64,000 nt of DNA. It comes from Spirodela intermedia. Taxonomy: Eukaryota > Streptophyta > Magnoliopsida > Alismatales > Araceae. Each line of letters starts with the position of its first letter. Position 1 is the first letter of the stretch. A model generated the notes under the pieces. The model had not been told where the DNA came from and did no database searches. It was given only the letters and a program-made list of their open reading frames with translations. Below are positions 25,272 through 36,314 of this stretch, one piece after another. The stretch covers positions 4,659,501 through 4,723,500 of the forward strand of contig LR746278.1 of the NCBI GenBank assembly GCA_902729315.2, given 5' to 3'. The position numbers and the translations under genes were made by a program.

Positions 25272-25379
25272 GGAAGAAGATGCTGTTCCAGGGAAAGAGG
25301 CCGCACAAATCTACTGGATCCGTCTATATCTGTATCTTAATAAAAGGTTTGCACGTGGTGCACCCTTGTAAACCCTACG

Positions 25380-27900
25380 ACATGTACTCTGCTTAGAGAT
25401 ATAATCATGACGTAATGTTCGAGATTCTGTTCTTTCCTACCGTTGATGTTCATGGCTAAAAGAGGCAACGGTAAATCCCCGAAACGGAAAACCTCCTCCA
25501 TAGTAGTAAAGCCGTATGGTTCTGAAGATGATGAGTGTACAGATCAACAGTGAAATTTTCCGAGTGCTCGAAATGATGATGCTGGAATATGACTCCACCA
25601 GCCGACGTGAAAAGGGTGTTGGAAGTTGTTAGACGTATCCATAAAACAATCGAGATAAAATATGAATCCTTGTAAAACACATGTAATTTTATTTTTGGTT
25701 TACGTTAACTATGTTGCATGTCAAACAATCTTTTAAACCCGAGATATATATCGAATGATCATTATTAATCTGAAAAATTTCTCAAGGCCACTCTTTCTGA
25801 GATATTCTCATAAGCGACATTTTGTTTTATTTTGAAGCAAATTTAAGAGATAATACGCAGTGAAAGCACTTAATGTTGTGAAGTTATGCTAATTTGATGT
25901 AAAGTGCACAAAAATAAACGTTCATAATTATGTTTAGTCGACCTACACTTGTTTTAGATTTAAATATTTAATTCACTAAAACCCAGGAAAATATTTTAAT
26001 ATTAGAAAGCACTAAACATTTGTAATTTCCATGCTTAATTGTGAAAGAGGCATAAAAAGGTACGTTTCTGGAATGAAACTTTTTGTTTTCTCAAGTCAAA
26101 ACTCCTTCAATTAATATACTCCAGTTTGATATATTGAATATTTTTCTAGGGTTATTATTTTAGGAATAGGAAAATATACATTTTGTAAGGAATAGCCACT
26201 TAACGTTGTATTTAGGCAAGCACTTGGATCAATCAAGGTCTGAATTGATCCTATCACATCTTTGATTTTGAGTCAACTATACTTCTTTTCTTGATACCTT
26301 TGTTTCAATCATAAATTTTCTTGGATTTCCTTTATCTAAATGTTGTCAGATTTGGTTGGTTTCAGTATTTAGCACTGAAGCCAAACTTCCTCTGTTCTTT
26401 GTTAATCAAAGATAGTTCATTCATTTGCTATTTGTAAAGTTTCAACAATATATGATATCTAAGTAGGAATAATTTTCTTCTAACTTTTTAAAGAAAGGTT
26501 CCATTTGACATGTATGTATGTTGACATAATTTTGTGACAAATTTATGGTAAATTATATATTTTTGACAATGAAATCGAGTCATCCAGCTTCAATCAGGAA
26601 CATAAATCAATACAAGAGAAATATCAGAAAGTTTTTCAAAAGTTGGTGAAACCTGTAATATCTACTTCAATATTATCTATGTAAGAAGTATTGTTGGGTA
26701 CTGTCTCATGAGTATTATCTTCCTCATATGTTGTAATTTATGTGATAGCTACTTTCTAGAGATTGTTTGTCTCTATAAGATTGGCAGAAATATCTATTAG
26801 AGTCCAAAGAGCTAGTTATTGTATATCATAATTTTAAAAGGATTTTAGATTATGAAAGGTAAGAATTCAGGAAATCAGTAGTGGATACTTCCTCAGATTC
26901 AAATAAAATCAGAAATGATTAAAGATCAGTGAAGACATCACACGGTTCTAAAGAATTACATAGAGCTGGTAGCTTGAAGATAAGCTTGTCTCATCTAAAG
27001 CTGCAAAATAGTAAGTTTCGCAAGATTTGCATCGTATTTCTCAGTAAATTTGAGTGTGAAGAGCAGAGATCCTGCGGTTCAGATTTAATCATTACAGTTT
27101 TCAACTTTGGAGAATCATAGGCGTTGTTGAGGATTGAGTAGGACTTAGAATTCGTGTAGATCTCTTTTCTGTAAGTGTTATTTAAACCTACGAAATCTGA
27201 TATTAGATTTTGTGTGATCATTCATGCTGTTAGCAAGACTCTTTTCTTGAATAAAATTGGCAAAGAGTTGATCAAGAAGATTCGTTCAATTGAAAATTTT
27301 ACCATACAAAAAGAATGAAACAAAATGTTACGGTCAGAGATATTATTTCCATCTTGAGATCATTATCCTTGGCATATGTTTCGAATCTAATTCTCTTTTC
27401 TTAAATGCGTTTTCATTTTCCAACTTTTTCATTATTTTCATGCATCTCGTTTACACTAGATAATAATTTAAGACATTTGATAATCAATTAAAAATTGCAT
27501 CACAAATTTTAAAAAAAATTCCAAAATTTAAATATGATTAAACATTGAAGTTAATTTCAACTATAAAATACTCGTACATGTTTCAACTATCACCTTATGA
27601 GGAAACTAGAGGTGCAATTGGGTAATATCTTCATGTTATCTAATGATATCATTTGATGAAATGATTTGGATTTTGAATTAGTTAAAACATAAATGGGAAA
27701 AGTAAAATTAATTAAGAATTAAAATAGCTTTTCATTTTCCTGTCCCTATGAATCGATATTATCATAGGGTAATGCTTCTTGGACTAATATGCTGTTATAA
27801 ATTGTAATGGCTCGGCTATCCTATCTATTTGACTTTATATATTTGTTTTCTCATCTATTTCTATAGTCATTGTTCTTTATTTTATAAATTGATATTAGGC
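25380..27900. other. AT-rich spacer, no gene seen
   Basis: After the glycine-rich gene 1 transcript the sequence is strongly AT-rich with only short open frames. Its right part probably includes the 3' LTR of the minus-strand copia relic that begins near 27900, but I could not define LTR ends. Confidence 0.5.
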
Positions 27901-29980
27901 TGAACTAAATCTCTCTTTTTTGCTACAAGCCTTATGATTAATATTATGTCCTCTAGAATAAAATGATTTTCAAAATGTCATCCTTTATTGTATAGTGTAT
28001 CATCAGATTTTTGGCTATGTTAGTAACACTAGCATTATCACACAGTTAAATGTTACTGATTTAACATCTATGAATATATTTTATTCTTTTAATGGATATC
28101 ATCATATGCATTTCATATTCAATTTTTTTTAATTTAAATTCTACTGATTAAATGTATACTGTGCTAGAATTATTGATAAAGAAATAGTGGCCTGGCTATT
28201 AAATGCCTAAGAAATCAAGTATCCTCCTAGCACCGATCATGATTTTTCTGTACTTTTTTATCAATGAAATAAAATAATTCTATGAGATATATATATGTAA
28301 AAATTATTTTATTTTTTGTTAAGTGTGATTCCTTTGAATCACCTTAAAATCTTGTAGATAAAATAGATATCAAACTTTATGTCAGGTCTATTTCTAATTA
28401 AAGACAATAGATGTCCAATCATTCCTCTATTAATTTTATGATTTATTAGTGTCCCATTTCACTGAGATCAGTTAATGACCTTGTAATGTCTTGGTTTTTT
28501 TCTTTCCTACTACATAGATCATAGTTTCCTAAGAGTTCCTTACTATGATCTAATTTAGAGATTAAAATAGAACCTTTTTTTATTTGATTTTTCAGGTAAG
28601 AAAATAATAGTTACCAGATGAGGCTCACTTAAAATTCTTCTCTTATGATATTTTAAAAACCATGGATCAAATTTTCATTTGGGAAACTAAATATTATCTC
28701 ATTAATGCACGTATAGTCATCCTTTTCTTTTGTAAATATAATAGTTAATGTACTAATATGGTTTTCTTTGGGTGTTTTGAATTTTGAAAACTAGGAGGTC
28801 GGTTCATATAATTGTTTTTCTAATTTTTATATTTATAAAAATGTTTTTCACATCCATTTCGTAGAATATAATATTTATAACACAAATGTAGGGTCACAAA
28901 ATTCTACTAACATAAAATCTCAATATTGAACATCTGATATATCCAAGTCAATTTTCTTGGTTTGTCTAAAACGTTTCCTAACCATTTTAACTTTAGTCCA
29001 AACTACTTTATCCTATTCATTTAATTTAACCTTGAAGATCCATTTAATTCCTACTAAAGCATTTCAGATTTTTGAGGAACTAATGTTTGCATTTTACTTT
29101 GTTCAAACTGATTCCACACCATTGACATTGTCAAAATGTAATTTCCATCCTTAAAATATTTTCTACATTATTTTCTTGAACTTCATAAATTAAATTTCAT
29201 ATTTTTTATTTGTCGATTTTGATTTTTTTAATTGCGTTTTGCACATCTTCCAAAATTTAATCTTCTTGATGACACTTAACATACTTCCATTCTCTCATAA
29301 AGGTTTTGTTTTTTGATGTTCTCTATAATTAACTTCTAAATCATTGTTAACTGAAATATCTAGAAATTTAATTTATAGTAATCCTCAACTTTTTATGAAG
29401 ATAAAGTTTACTATAGTGTTCTTCTATAAATATCATATTTATAGTCTATTCCAAAACCATTTTTTTCTTACAATACATTCGAAATATTCTTTTTATAATA
29501 GCCAAGAAAAATTCTTTTATCAGTTCTTGGGTAAAAGTTTCCCATTTCCTCAATACTTATTAGAGGAAAACACATGCCCAAAATTGGATTCTTTTATTTC
29601 CATAATTCATAATTTTTTTTTGAGCATATAAAGGTGTATTTATAGTATGATCATAGTGTTCAAGGGTGTATTTGTTGGCTTCACCCAAAATAATACGTAG
29701 GAAAATAATTTTCAGCTACAAAGTACTTGATACATCAAGAAAGTTTGTATTCTTTTTTTCTAAAATGACATTTTCTTGTTGCGTTTTTTTACTAGGGAAT
29801 TAATAAAATGTTCTTTGTGCATTAACAAGCTTAAATTTTATGTTTTCAAATTGTACAATGTGATTGCTTCAGATTTATAAGTTCTCAATTCTTTCCTATA
29901 ATCAACTTTCTCACAAAACTTGTTAAACATCTCAAATGTATCATTTAACTGATTGAAAAAATATGGATGTATATCTTGAA
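27900..29980 (-). mobile_element. Decayed Ty1/copia polyprotein relic, minus strand
   Basis: Reading the minus strand from right to left in the expected copia order: an integrase tail near 29760-29960 (FEMFNKFCEKV and a broken TPQQNG-type stretch). Next comes reverse transcriptase near 28780-29160 (GIKWIFKVKLNE, then MDVKNIFIN after a frameshift), the RT/RNase H junction near 28290-28440 (MIGHLLSL..RPDIKF..KESHL), and the RNase H end near 27960-28060 (CDNASVTNIAKN). Every domain is broken by stops and frameshifts. The motifs fit the SIRE/Tork side of copia rather than any coding gene. Only motif-level similarity can be seen, so the limits are approximate. Confidence 0.8.
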
Positions 29981-29999
29981 TGATATATATAATTATGTA

Positions 30000-30700
30000 T
30001 CCATCTCTTTCCACAAAGGTCTGTTACTTTAGTTGGTCAAAATAAATATATAGAATTGTTCTAGTGGTCGGATAATTGTTATCAGATATTTGTATTTGTG
30101 ACTTTTCTAACATATTCTCCTATAATCCAGTTTTTTAATTAAAACTCATTGATTTTCAGATCAAACATTCCTTTCACCAAGCGCTCATGCTACGATGGTT
30201 TGAGTGCTATATGTAAACTGCTTATGCCAAAATTTTAGCGTGACACTCAAATCACTAGACATTAAGTATAGATTGAAATCTAATAATTTATAAAAATGAA
30301 CAATATCTATATTCTAACCCAAGTTTCAATATGGGTTTATTGTTTCCAAAATTCAACATACAAGAATAATTATTTTTAAGCCTTGTTTCGTTCTATTATC
30401 ACCTAGCTGATAATATGAACAACATTTTGTGCTATAGCTTTTACAAACATGTCATTTTGAATTAAAATGTAATTACTACGATGAATGTTACCATATATAG
30501 GGATTTCAAGTTTTCTATTTGATTTTTCTTCAAATCTGTTCAAATCTGACTGTACTGCAATTTTTCTGTTTGATTTTCTTCAAATCTGTTCAATTTCTGT
30601 ATTTCAGCTTTTACCTAACACCCTAGTAATATCTGCAACGAAATCATTCAATTCTTCAACTTTAATATAATTATTCATTATCATATATAAATTCCTTTAC
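30000..30700. other. AT-rich stretch, probably more of the copia relic
   Basis: It lies where the gag and protease part of the minus-strand relic should be, but I recognise no motif. Two near-identical short segments (CTTCAAATCTGTTCAA) occur at about 30527 and 30578. Confidence 0.35.
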
Positions 30701-30709
30701 CTTGGTTTC

Positions 30710-31085
30710 CTATGATGTGAATAAGAGACTCGCCTTGTGTTCATCGTTCTTCGTTTCACACAGGAATGTCCCAGTAAAAAGATCACTGCGCGAAGCAGAA
30801 CCTGCACCCATCTCGACGACTGACAGCGCTCTTGGCATGATCTGAGTTTTGCCCACCACCTCTTGCCACGGCCTGAGGAGAGACAAACTGGTGCCTTTTC
30901 CTTTGAAGCCCGCTCTCCTCGCTCTTCTGTTGACGAGTAGGATTCTCCGATCAGAAACCGTTGCCCTCAGCGTTTTCTTCTCCTCCATCGTCGAAGGGTC
31001 GAGCCGTGGGGGCTGGCGACCGATATTTAGATCCATCATTCCATTAGGAGACAACATTCGCCCCATGAATTCGAAGGAGACCTAG
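30710..31085. other. GC-richer island with overlapping open frames, unrecognised
   Basis: In a long AT-rich region, this segment has balanced composition and open frames on both strands: minus 118 codons (with VSDRRILLVNRRARRAGFKG) and plus 78 codons. Neither resembles a family that I know. It may be a captured gene fragment or a piece of retrotransposon leader. Confidence 0.3.
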
Positions 31086-32879
31086 GTTCCGAGCTCTAGA
31101 TATTTCCAGTTCATTTCATTTAGAAGACATGGACCTTCCTGGTGAAATTCTGGCATCGCAGATAAACCAGGAGGTTCTTAGACACTGTTTTTTCTGTCAT
31201 CGTCAACGAAGGATTAAATCTACTCATGTATTTTAAACCCAACTATAAGATGAAGTACTGAAGGAGAAATCTCCAAAGTGGATTACTCAGCTGGAATACC
31301 CAGTTGGATCAAGACGCTGAAGACAGTATTTTCGGCTTCCTGTAGAGCATTCACTCAATATTACGCATACATACTCTAATGCACGTTTTTATTATTCATT
31401 ATTTAAATATATAGTTCCCTAAAAATGACAAGGGATCATCCCTTTCATAATTCGAATATATTTTTTTAAATATGTTCTTTGACCAACGTTTCAATCTTGA
31501 ACCTGAACCTTTATTTCAGATAATGTTCAAATAGATTTCCCATCTTAAGTTTAAATCCATAATTTAAATGGATTTATCAAGTATTCTCTTGTTGTTGAAC
31601 TTGAAAGATTGAGAAAAATAGTATACTTGTTTGGCTTTACTGATGAGATCAATTAAGAAAGTCTGAAGTGTTGGCTTTGGAAGCCTTAGTTTTCCTCTAA
31701 AAATATTTTGATGATGCAAAAATGGATATTAGATAAATAATATGATTAAATTATAATGAATAGTTCATGTACATGTAATACACGAGCGATCTGTTGGGCA
31801 TATGCATAAAATAAATAAGTATAAATTCATTAAAAATATACATCTTAATGATCAGAAGAGAGTTTGACAAATGTGTTTAATTGAACTCCAGATTTATGAC
31901 ACATTTACTGCTTAAAATCACTACATTATTATTCTTGTGGAAACTCTCAATAGTTAGAAAAATTATCATTGATGGAAAGTAATAATCTGGCATAAGATCT
32001 TACGTAAATATTGAATTTAAAAAAACTAATATGGAACCTTATTTAGTATATTAGTGTTCATGATGAAGAAAAGGCAACACGTTGATGGGCAAATCATGAT
32101 CCTTTAACAATCCTGAATGTTCTTTCAGTGACAACGCCTTCTAGAATTAGATAGCATATTTGAATAAAAAGAGGAAAAAAATAAAGTGGCATACTCTGTT
32201 GAATTTTCAGATGTAATTCCAATCAACATCAAATATTCAGAAAGGCCAATGGTGATATTTTCTTTACTTTGTGGCATAAACTAGGGATCAAATTTGACTT
32301 AATCACCCAAGGGAGGTGAGCCTTGTCATTAGGTTTTTTCCACCTAGAGTAAAAGACACAGAAAATAATTTATAAGTGAAGTTTTAGGGAGTTGAGCCCT
32401 GTAATGAAAAATTGTTACTAAATAGTTGTTTATGAGACTCCAAAAATTTGGTGTTCTTTAGAGTGTGGACGTAGACTAGAAGTCAAACTAGTATATATTT
32501 GGTGTCATCTAGTTCTAGATATTAGAGATCCAAGAAAATTTCTGATTGAAATCAAATATCAGGAAAATAAGAAGGGTTGAGTCATAGTCAAAATTAGGAT
32601 AAGATCTATGTGATGCCTCCTTGATTCAAGTGTGGCCTTCAAATCAATAATTAGAATCATGACTTAGTCTACGCTTGTAAGATAAATTATTTTTGGGAGA
32701 AGTTATAAGATAACTGACATATTAAAAATAACATAACTGGTATTTATATAAATAGAGCGTATCTGATGGATTGAATTAATTATTTTCGTAAAAAAGAGAT
32801 AAATATTTATTTTGGCTTTTGATTACCAATTATGGAAAATAATTATGGCTGGTCACTTTGAAATTGAAGATGTATCTAG

Positions 32880-33480
32880 TGATCAATAGAGAAACACTTT
32901 TTCGCTGAATGATAGACCCAAGAATGTATTAATGTTTGGGTTAGATTCAAAAGAATTTGAGAGGACCTTGACCTGTGATTCTAGTAAAAGAATTTGGAAT
33001 GTATTATAGGTAATTTATGAAGATAGCTCAAGTCTTGGAGACCGGAATTCATCAATTGATTTCTGACTATGAACTATTTACTATAATTGAGAAGGAAATA
33101 ACTTTTGATATGGCTGATTATATTTATAAACATTATAAAGGGTCTGAAAAATCTTGAGAAAAACATAGACAGCATCGAAGATAAATAGAAAAATTCTAAT
33201 GTTTTTACTCCCTCATCTAGAGGAAAAGTGACTATAATTGAGTAAGCTAAATACCTGACAAAATTATGTTTGGATGGTTTACTAGGATCGCACTTCTAAA
33301 ATATGAAACTCGATTAGTTAAATTGAAAACTTAGAAAAATGCACTAAAAAAAATATTTGTCTGATCATGGAGAGGAATATTTAAGTGATTCAAAAGACTT
33401 GGAAGATTTTTCTATGATAACTAGGAGATTAAAAAAAATTCGCATAAAGACAAAAATAATACTTTTCTATAAAACACCAA
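32880..33480 (+). mobile_element. Decayed Ty1/copia gag relic, plus strand
   Basis: Plus-strand frames, with stops, read LNDRPKNVLMFGLDSKEFER, CDSSKRIWN, a degenerate YELF, then EAK-like AKYLTKLCLDGLLGS (copia gag: EAKDL..L..EELLGSL) and SKDLEDFSMITRRLKKI (gag linker before the zinc knuckle). This is the characteristic order of a SIRE/Tork-type copia gag. It runs opposite to the pol relic at 27900-29980, so it is a second element or the product of an inversion. A TTGGTGTCATC near 32500 could be a decayed primer-binding site. That last point is weak. Confidence 0.72.
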
Positions 33481-33499
33481 CATTTTTCAACTTTTCTAT

Positions 33500-34680
33500 G
33501 ATAACGAGCTAATTTGAAGTCCAGTGTTGGAAAACCAGACTGATGGGCGATTGGATTGCAGCCCACAGAACTAGAATGAGGATCCCCCGATCAGGTCCCT
33601 TAGCGTTCTAATAAGTTCAAATATTTTTGATTAACCTCCCCAGTTATCTCTAGGACAGTCAATTGCTTACTACATTGTACGTTTTTCGTAATTCTCTTCT
33701 ATTCTCTAAGTTTTGAAACGGAATATTGTTCACTGTTCCGGATAACGCGGGATTTCGAGCACGAGCCATTAATACTGTTGTGGTAGTCAGATAGGCTTGG
33801 TAGCTTGCTACCAATCTATCAACATTACGACGAAGGTAGCACTATTAACGAAGGATAGGATCCAGGCAAGCATGAGCTCACTAACACATTTGCGATTCGA
33901 GAACATTCTTGCCCGTGCACTCCGTCAGATATCTTCATCCTCCAAGCTTTTTGACTTTGTCACCAAATATTTTTTCTTCACTACCTAATGTCCATGAAGG
34001 AACGTCACTGAGTTCGGTGTAAAATATTACATACCATCATATTATAACTTACGGGCTTGATTATGGCCACATCAGTTTGAGGGAATACCTTATAAGATAA
34101 CAAAGTAAAACAGTTCGAAACTTTCAACGTCAATGGCACCTCATATTGCTGATTACAAGTTGGTGATCTGATACGACACGACCAAAATAGGTTACGTTCT
34201 TGAATTCAAATTTCAGCGATTGAGTCTTCAATAAGTGCTAGAAATGACTTCTAAATATAAAAGAATAGATATTTTTAGAAAATTGCCAAATATTTCTGGA
34301 CTTTGATGAAAATTTCAAAGTTTCCTCCACTTTTTAGTGAGTAAGTTATATAATAACAACAGAATTCCAATTGAAAGAAAAATAATATACCCTCATCTCT
34401 TGCTCTCTCTCTCTCTCTCTCTCTCGCTCCATCGCAAACTCTACGTCAATGGACAGGGAACCCCACGTCGATGGATGATTCACTGTAGCCCAAGTTAGTG
34501 ATGAATGAAATGGACAAAAATAGCTGTAAGAGAACGATGACATCGAAAGCGGCCTCTCTTCAAGAGTAGTATCAGATGACTGACTGGGAACGAGAACGAT
34601 CACGCATGTAGTTGGTAAGAGAGAGGTTTCGCGTATTAAAGCCAGTCGCCATTTTTTGCCTGAAAATGTGAGGACCAAGG
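33500..34680. other. Intergenic, no gene seen
   Basis: Only short open frames are present. A CT microsatellite lies at about 34399-34424. The GRP2 upstream region begins near 34680. Confidence 0.5.
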
Positions 34681-35320
34681 AACCGACCTGCCGTCTTCTC
34701 TCCCTCTCCCCCTTCCCTAACTCTGATCTCCCCACTTTCATTGCATTTCTCTAATTATCAACCTTTGTACGTTATCTCTCTTGTATCTTTCTCTATGTTT
34801 CCACTGGTCCATTTTCTTGTGTGCATGCGTGTGCCCTGTACTTTTCTCTCCTTGTCTATGCTTCCATAGGTCTCGTCTATCCTTTGAATGCTTCTCTCCT
34901 TGTGTGCGCGTCCCTTCCTCTTTCTTATACGCATCCCCTCCCTCCATTTACTCTGTCCTCTTTCTCCGCATATTTCTATCTATCACCCTATCTATACTTT
35001 TGTCTTGTCTCCCTTCTTCTTTCTCCTTTACCTTTCTCTCAGTTTTCTTGAAAATGTTTCTTTTCTTCTATCTGCATGCAAGTGTGTGCAAAATAACCCC
35101 TCTATGTAACGTGGATGTGTCGGCGAGGACTTTTTCGCGTCTCTGTGCATGTATATGCAAAACAGCTGTTTGGAGAAGGAAACGGTTGAGTTCATTAAAT
35201 CTGGAGACCCCACCGGAGACATATCGTCGTGACGACAGAGGTAAGGAGGTAGAAAATCACGTTCCTTCATTTAAGAACTTCTCAACTGTCCCAGAGAATG
35301 CACCTATATAAAGCCCCGTT
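34680..35320 (+). promoter_or_regulatory. Promoter of glycine-rich protein gene 2
   Basis: A TATA box, TATATAAAG, lies at 35305-35313, about 66 bases before the start codon. The block TCATTTAAG..CTCAACTGTCCCAG at 35267-35294 is shared with gene 1. CTGGAGACCC near 35200 is shared with gene 3. The stretch from 34680 to 35060 is pyrimidine-rich. An in-frame ATG at 35298 precedes the TATA box and is therefore unlikely to be transcribed or used. Confidence 0.72.
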
Positions 35321-35378
35321 CTCTTTCCTTCCACATCCACAACAAAAGTCCCAGTACTTTCACTCTAAAGTAGTAGAG

Positions 35379-36314
35379 ATGAGCGGCAAGATCTTCTTCC
35401 TTCTTTTCCTTGGGGCTCTCTTTTGCAATTCCAGTGCAAGAACGCTCAAGGAGACTGGGGAATTGAAGGATGAGAAGTGGTTCAAGCATGGCGGAGGCCT
35501 AGGCGGAGGTGGGGGTTTTGGCGGTGGTTTTGGGGGAGGAGCAGGTTTCGGAGGTGGATACGGAGGTGGCAGCGGTGTAGGAGGAGGCTACGGTGGGGGT
35601 GCAGGGGGTGGGTATGGCGGTGGTCTAGGTGGTGGATATGGAGGGGGTGCAGGGGGAGGGTATGGTGGCGGTCTCGGCGGTGGACATGGAGGAGGTGCAG
35701 GGGGTGGGTATGGTGGCGGTCTCGGCGGTGGACATGGTGGGGGTGCCGGTGCTGGGTATGGGGGTGGGGCAGGAGGTGGTGTCGGAGGTGGTGCGGGTGG
35801 TGGTTACGGAGGCGGGATAGGTAGTGGCCATGGAGGCGGCGCTGGCGGTGGGTATGGAGGCGGGATAGGTGGTGGCCATGGAGGCGGCGCTGGCGGTGGG
35901 TATGGAGGCGGCGCTGGTGGTGGACACGGCAGTGGTGCCGGTGGCGGGTATGGAGGTGGTGCAGGCGGTGGGCATGGGGGTGGTGCCGGTGGCGGGTATG
36001 GTGGTGGTGCCGGTGGCGGACATGGAGGTGGTGCTGGTGGCGGCTATGGAGGCGGTGTAGGTGGTGGGCATGGAGGTGGTGCTGGTGGTGGCTATGGGGG
36101 CGGCGTAGGTGGCGGCGTTGGCGCTGGTGCCGGTGGTGGTTATGGCGGTGGCGCAGGTGGCGGTGTTGGAGGAGGTGCAGGGTTGGGTGGCGGATATGGC
36201 GGGGGAGCTGGCGGTGGCTTCGGCAATGGTGGCGGGTTTGGAGGCGGCGGTGGATTTGGAGGCGGTGGGGGGATTGGAGGTCACAAGAAGGCAGTGAGTG
36301 GCGGGTCGCCTTAA
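35379..36314 (+). CDS. Secreted glycine-rich protein 2, Tyr/His alternating repeats
   Basis: Single exon, 311 aa from the ATG at 35379. This start was chosen because it gives a signal peptide MSGKIFFLLFLGALFCNSSA aligned with that of glycine-rich protein 1, and because the earlier in-frame ATG at 35298 lies before the TATA box. After the linker LKETGELKDEKWFKHGG come about 260 residues of Gly-rich octads. Many alternate GGGAGGGY with GGGAGGGH or GGGIGGGH, so histidine appears regularly, unlike in the paralogue. The tail is GGHKKAVSGGSP. The role is presumably cell wall or apoplastic; the periodic histidines could bind metal, which is speculation. The repeats will be prone to length change. 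Long open frames on the other strand here are shadows of the GGN codons. Confidence 0.92.
   Translation: MSGKIFFLLFLGALFCNSSARTLKETGELKDEKWFKHGGGLGGGGGFGGGFGGGAGFGGGYGGGSGVGGGYGGGAGGGYGGGLGGGYGGGAGGGYGGGLGGGHGGGAGGGYGGGLGGGHGGGAGAGYGGGAGGGVGGGAGGGYGGGIGSGHGGGAGGGYGGGIGGGHGGGAGGGYGGGAGGGHGSGAGGGYGGGAGGGHGGGAGGGYGGGAGGGHGGGAGGGYGGGVGGGHGGGAGGGYGGGVGGGVGAGAGGGYGGGAGGGVGGGAGLGGGYGGGAGGGFGNGGGFGGGGGFGGGGGIGGHKKAVSGGSP

Noticed and set aside
25084-25371. 95-codon plus-strand frame overlapping glycine-rich gene 1
   Set aside because: Shifted-frame shadow of the glycine repeats, without its own start context or homology.
34738-35311. Several open frames of 70-176 codons upstream of glycine-rich gene 2
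   Set aside because: They run through a low-complexity pyrimidine-rich promoter stretch; the amino-acid content is Ser/Leu/Phe/Pro-biased accordingly.
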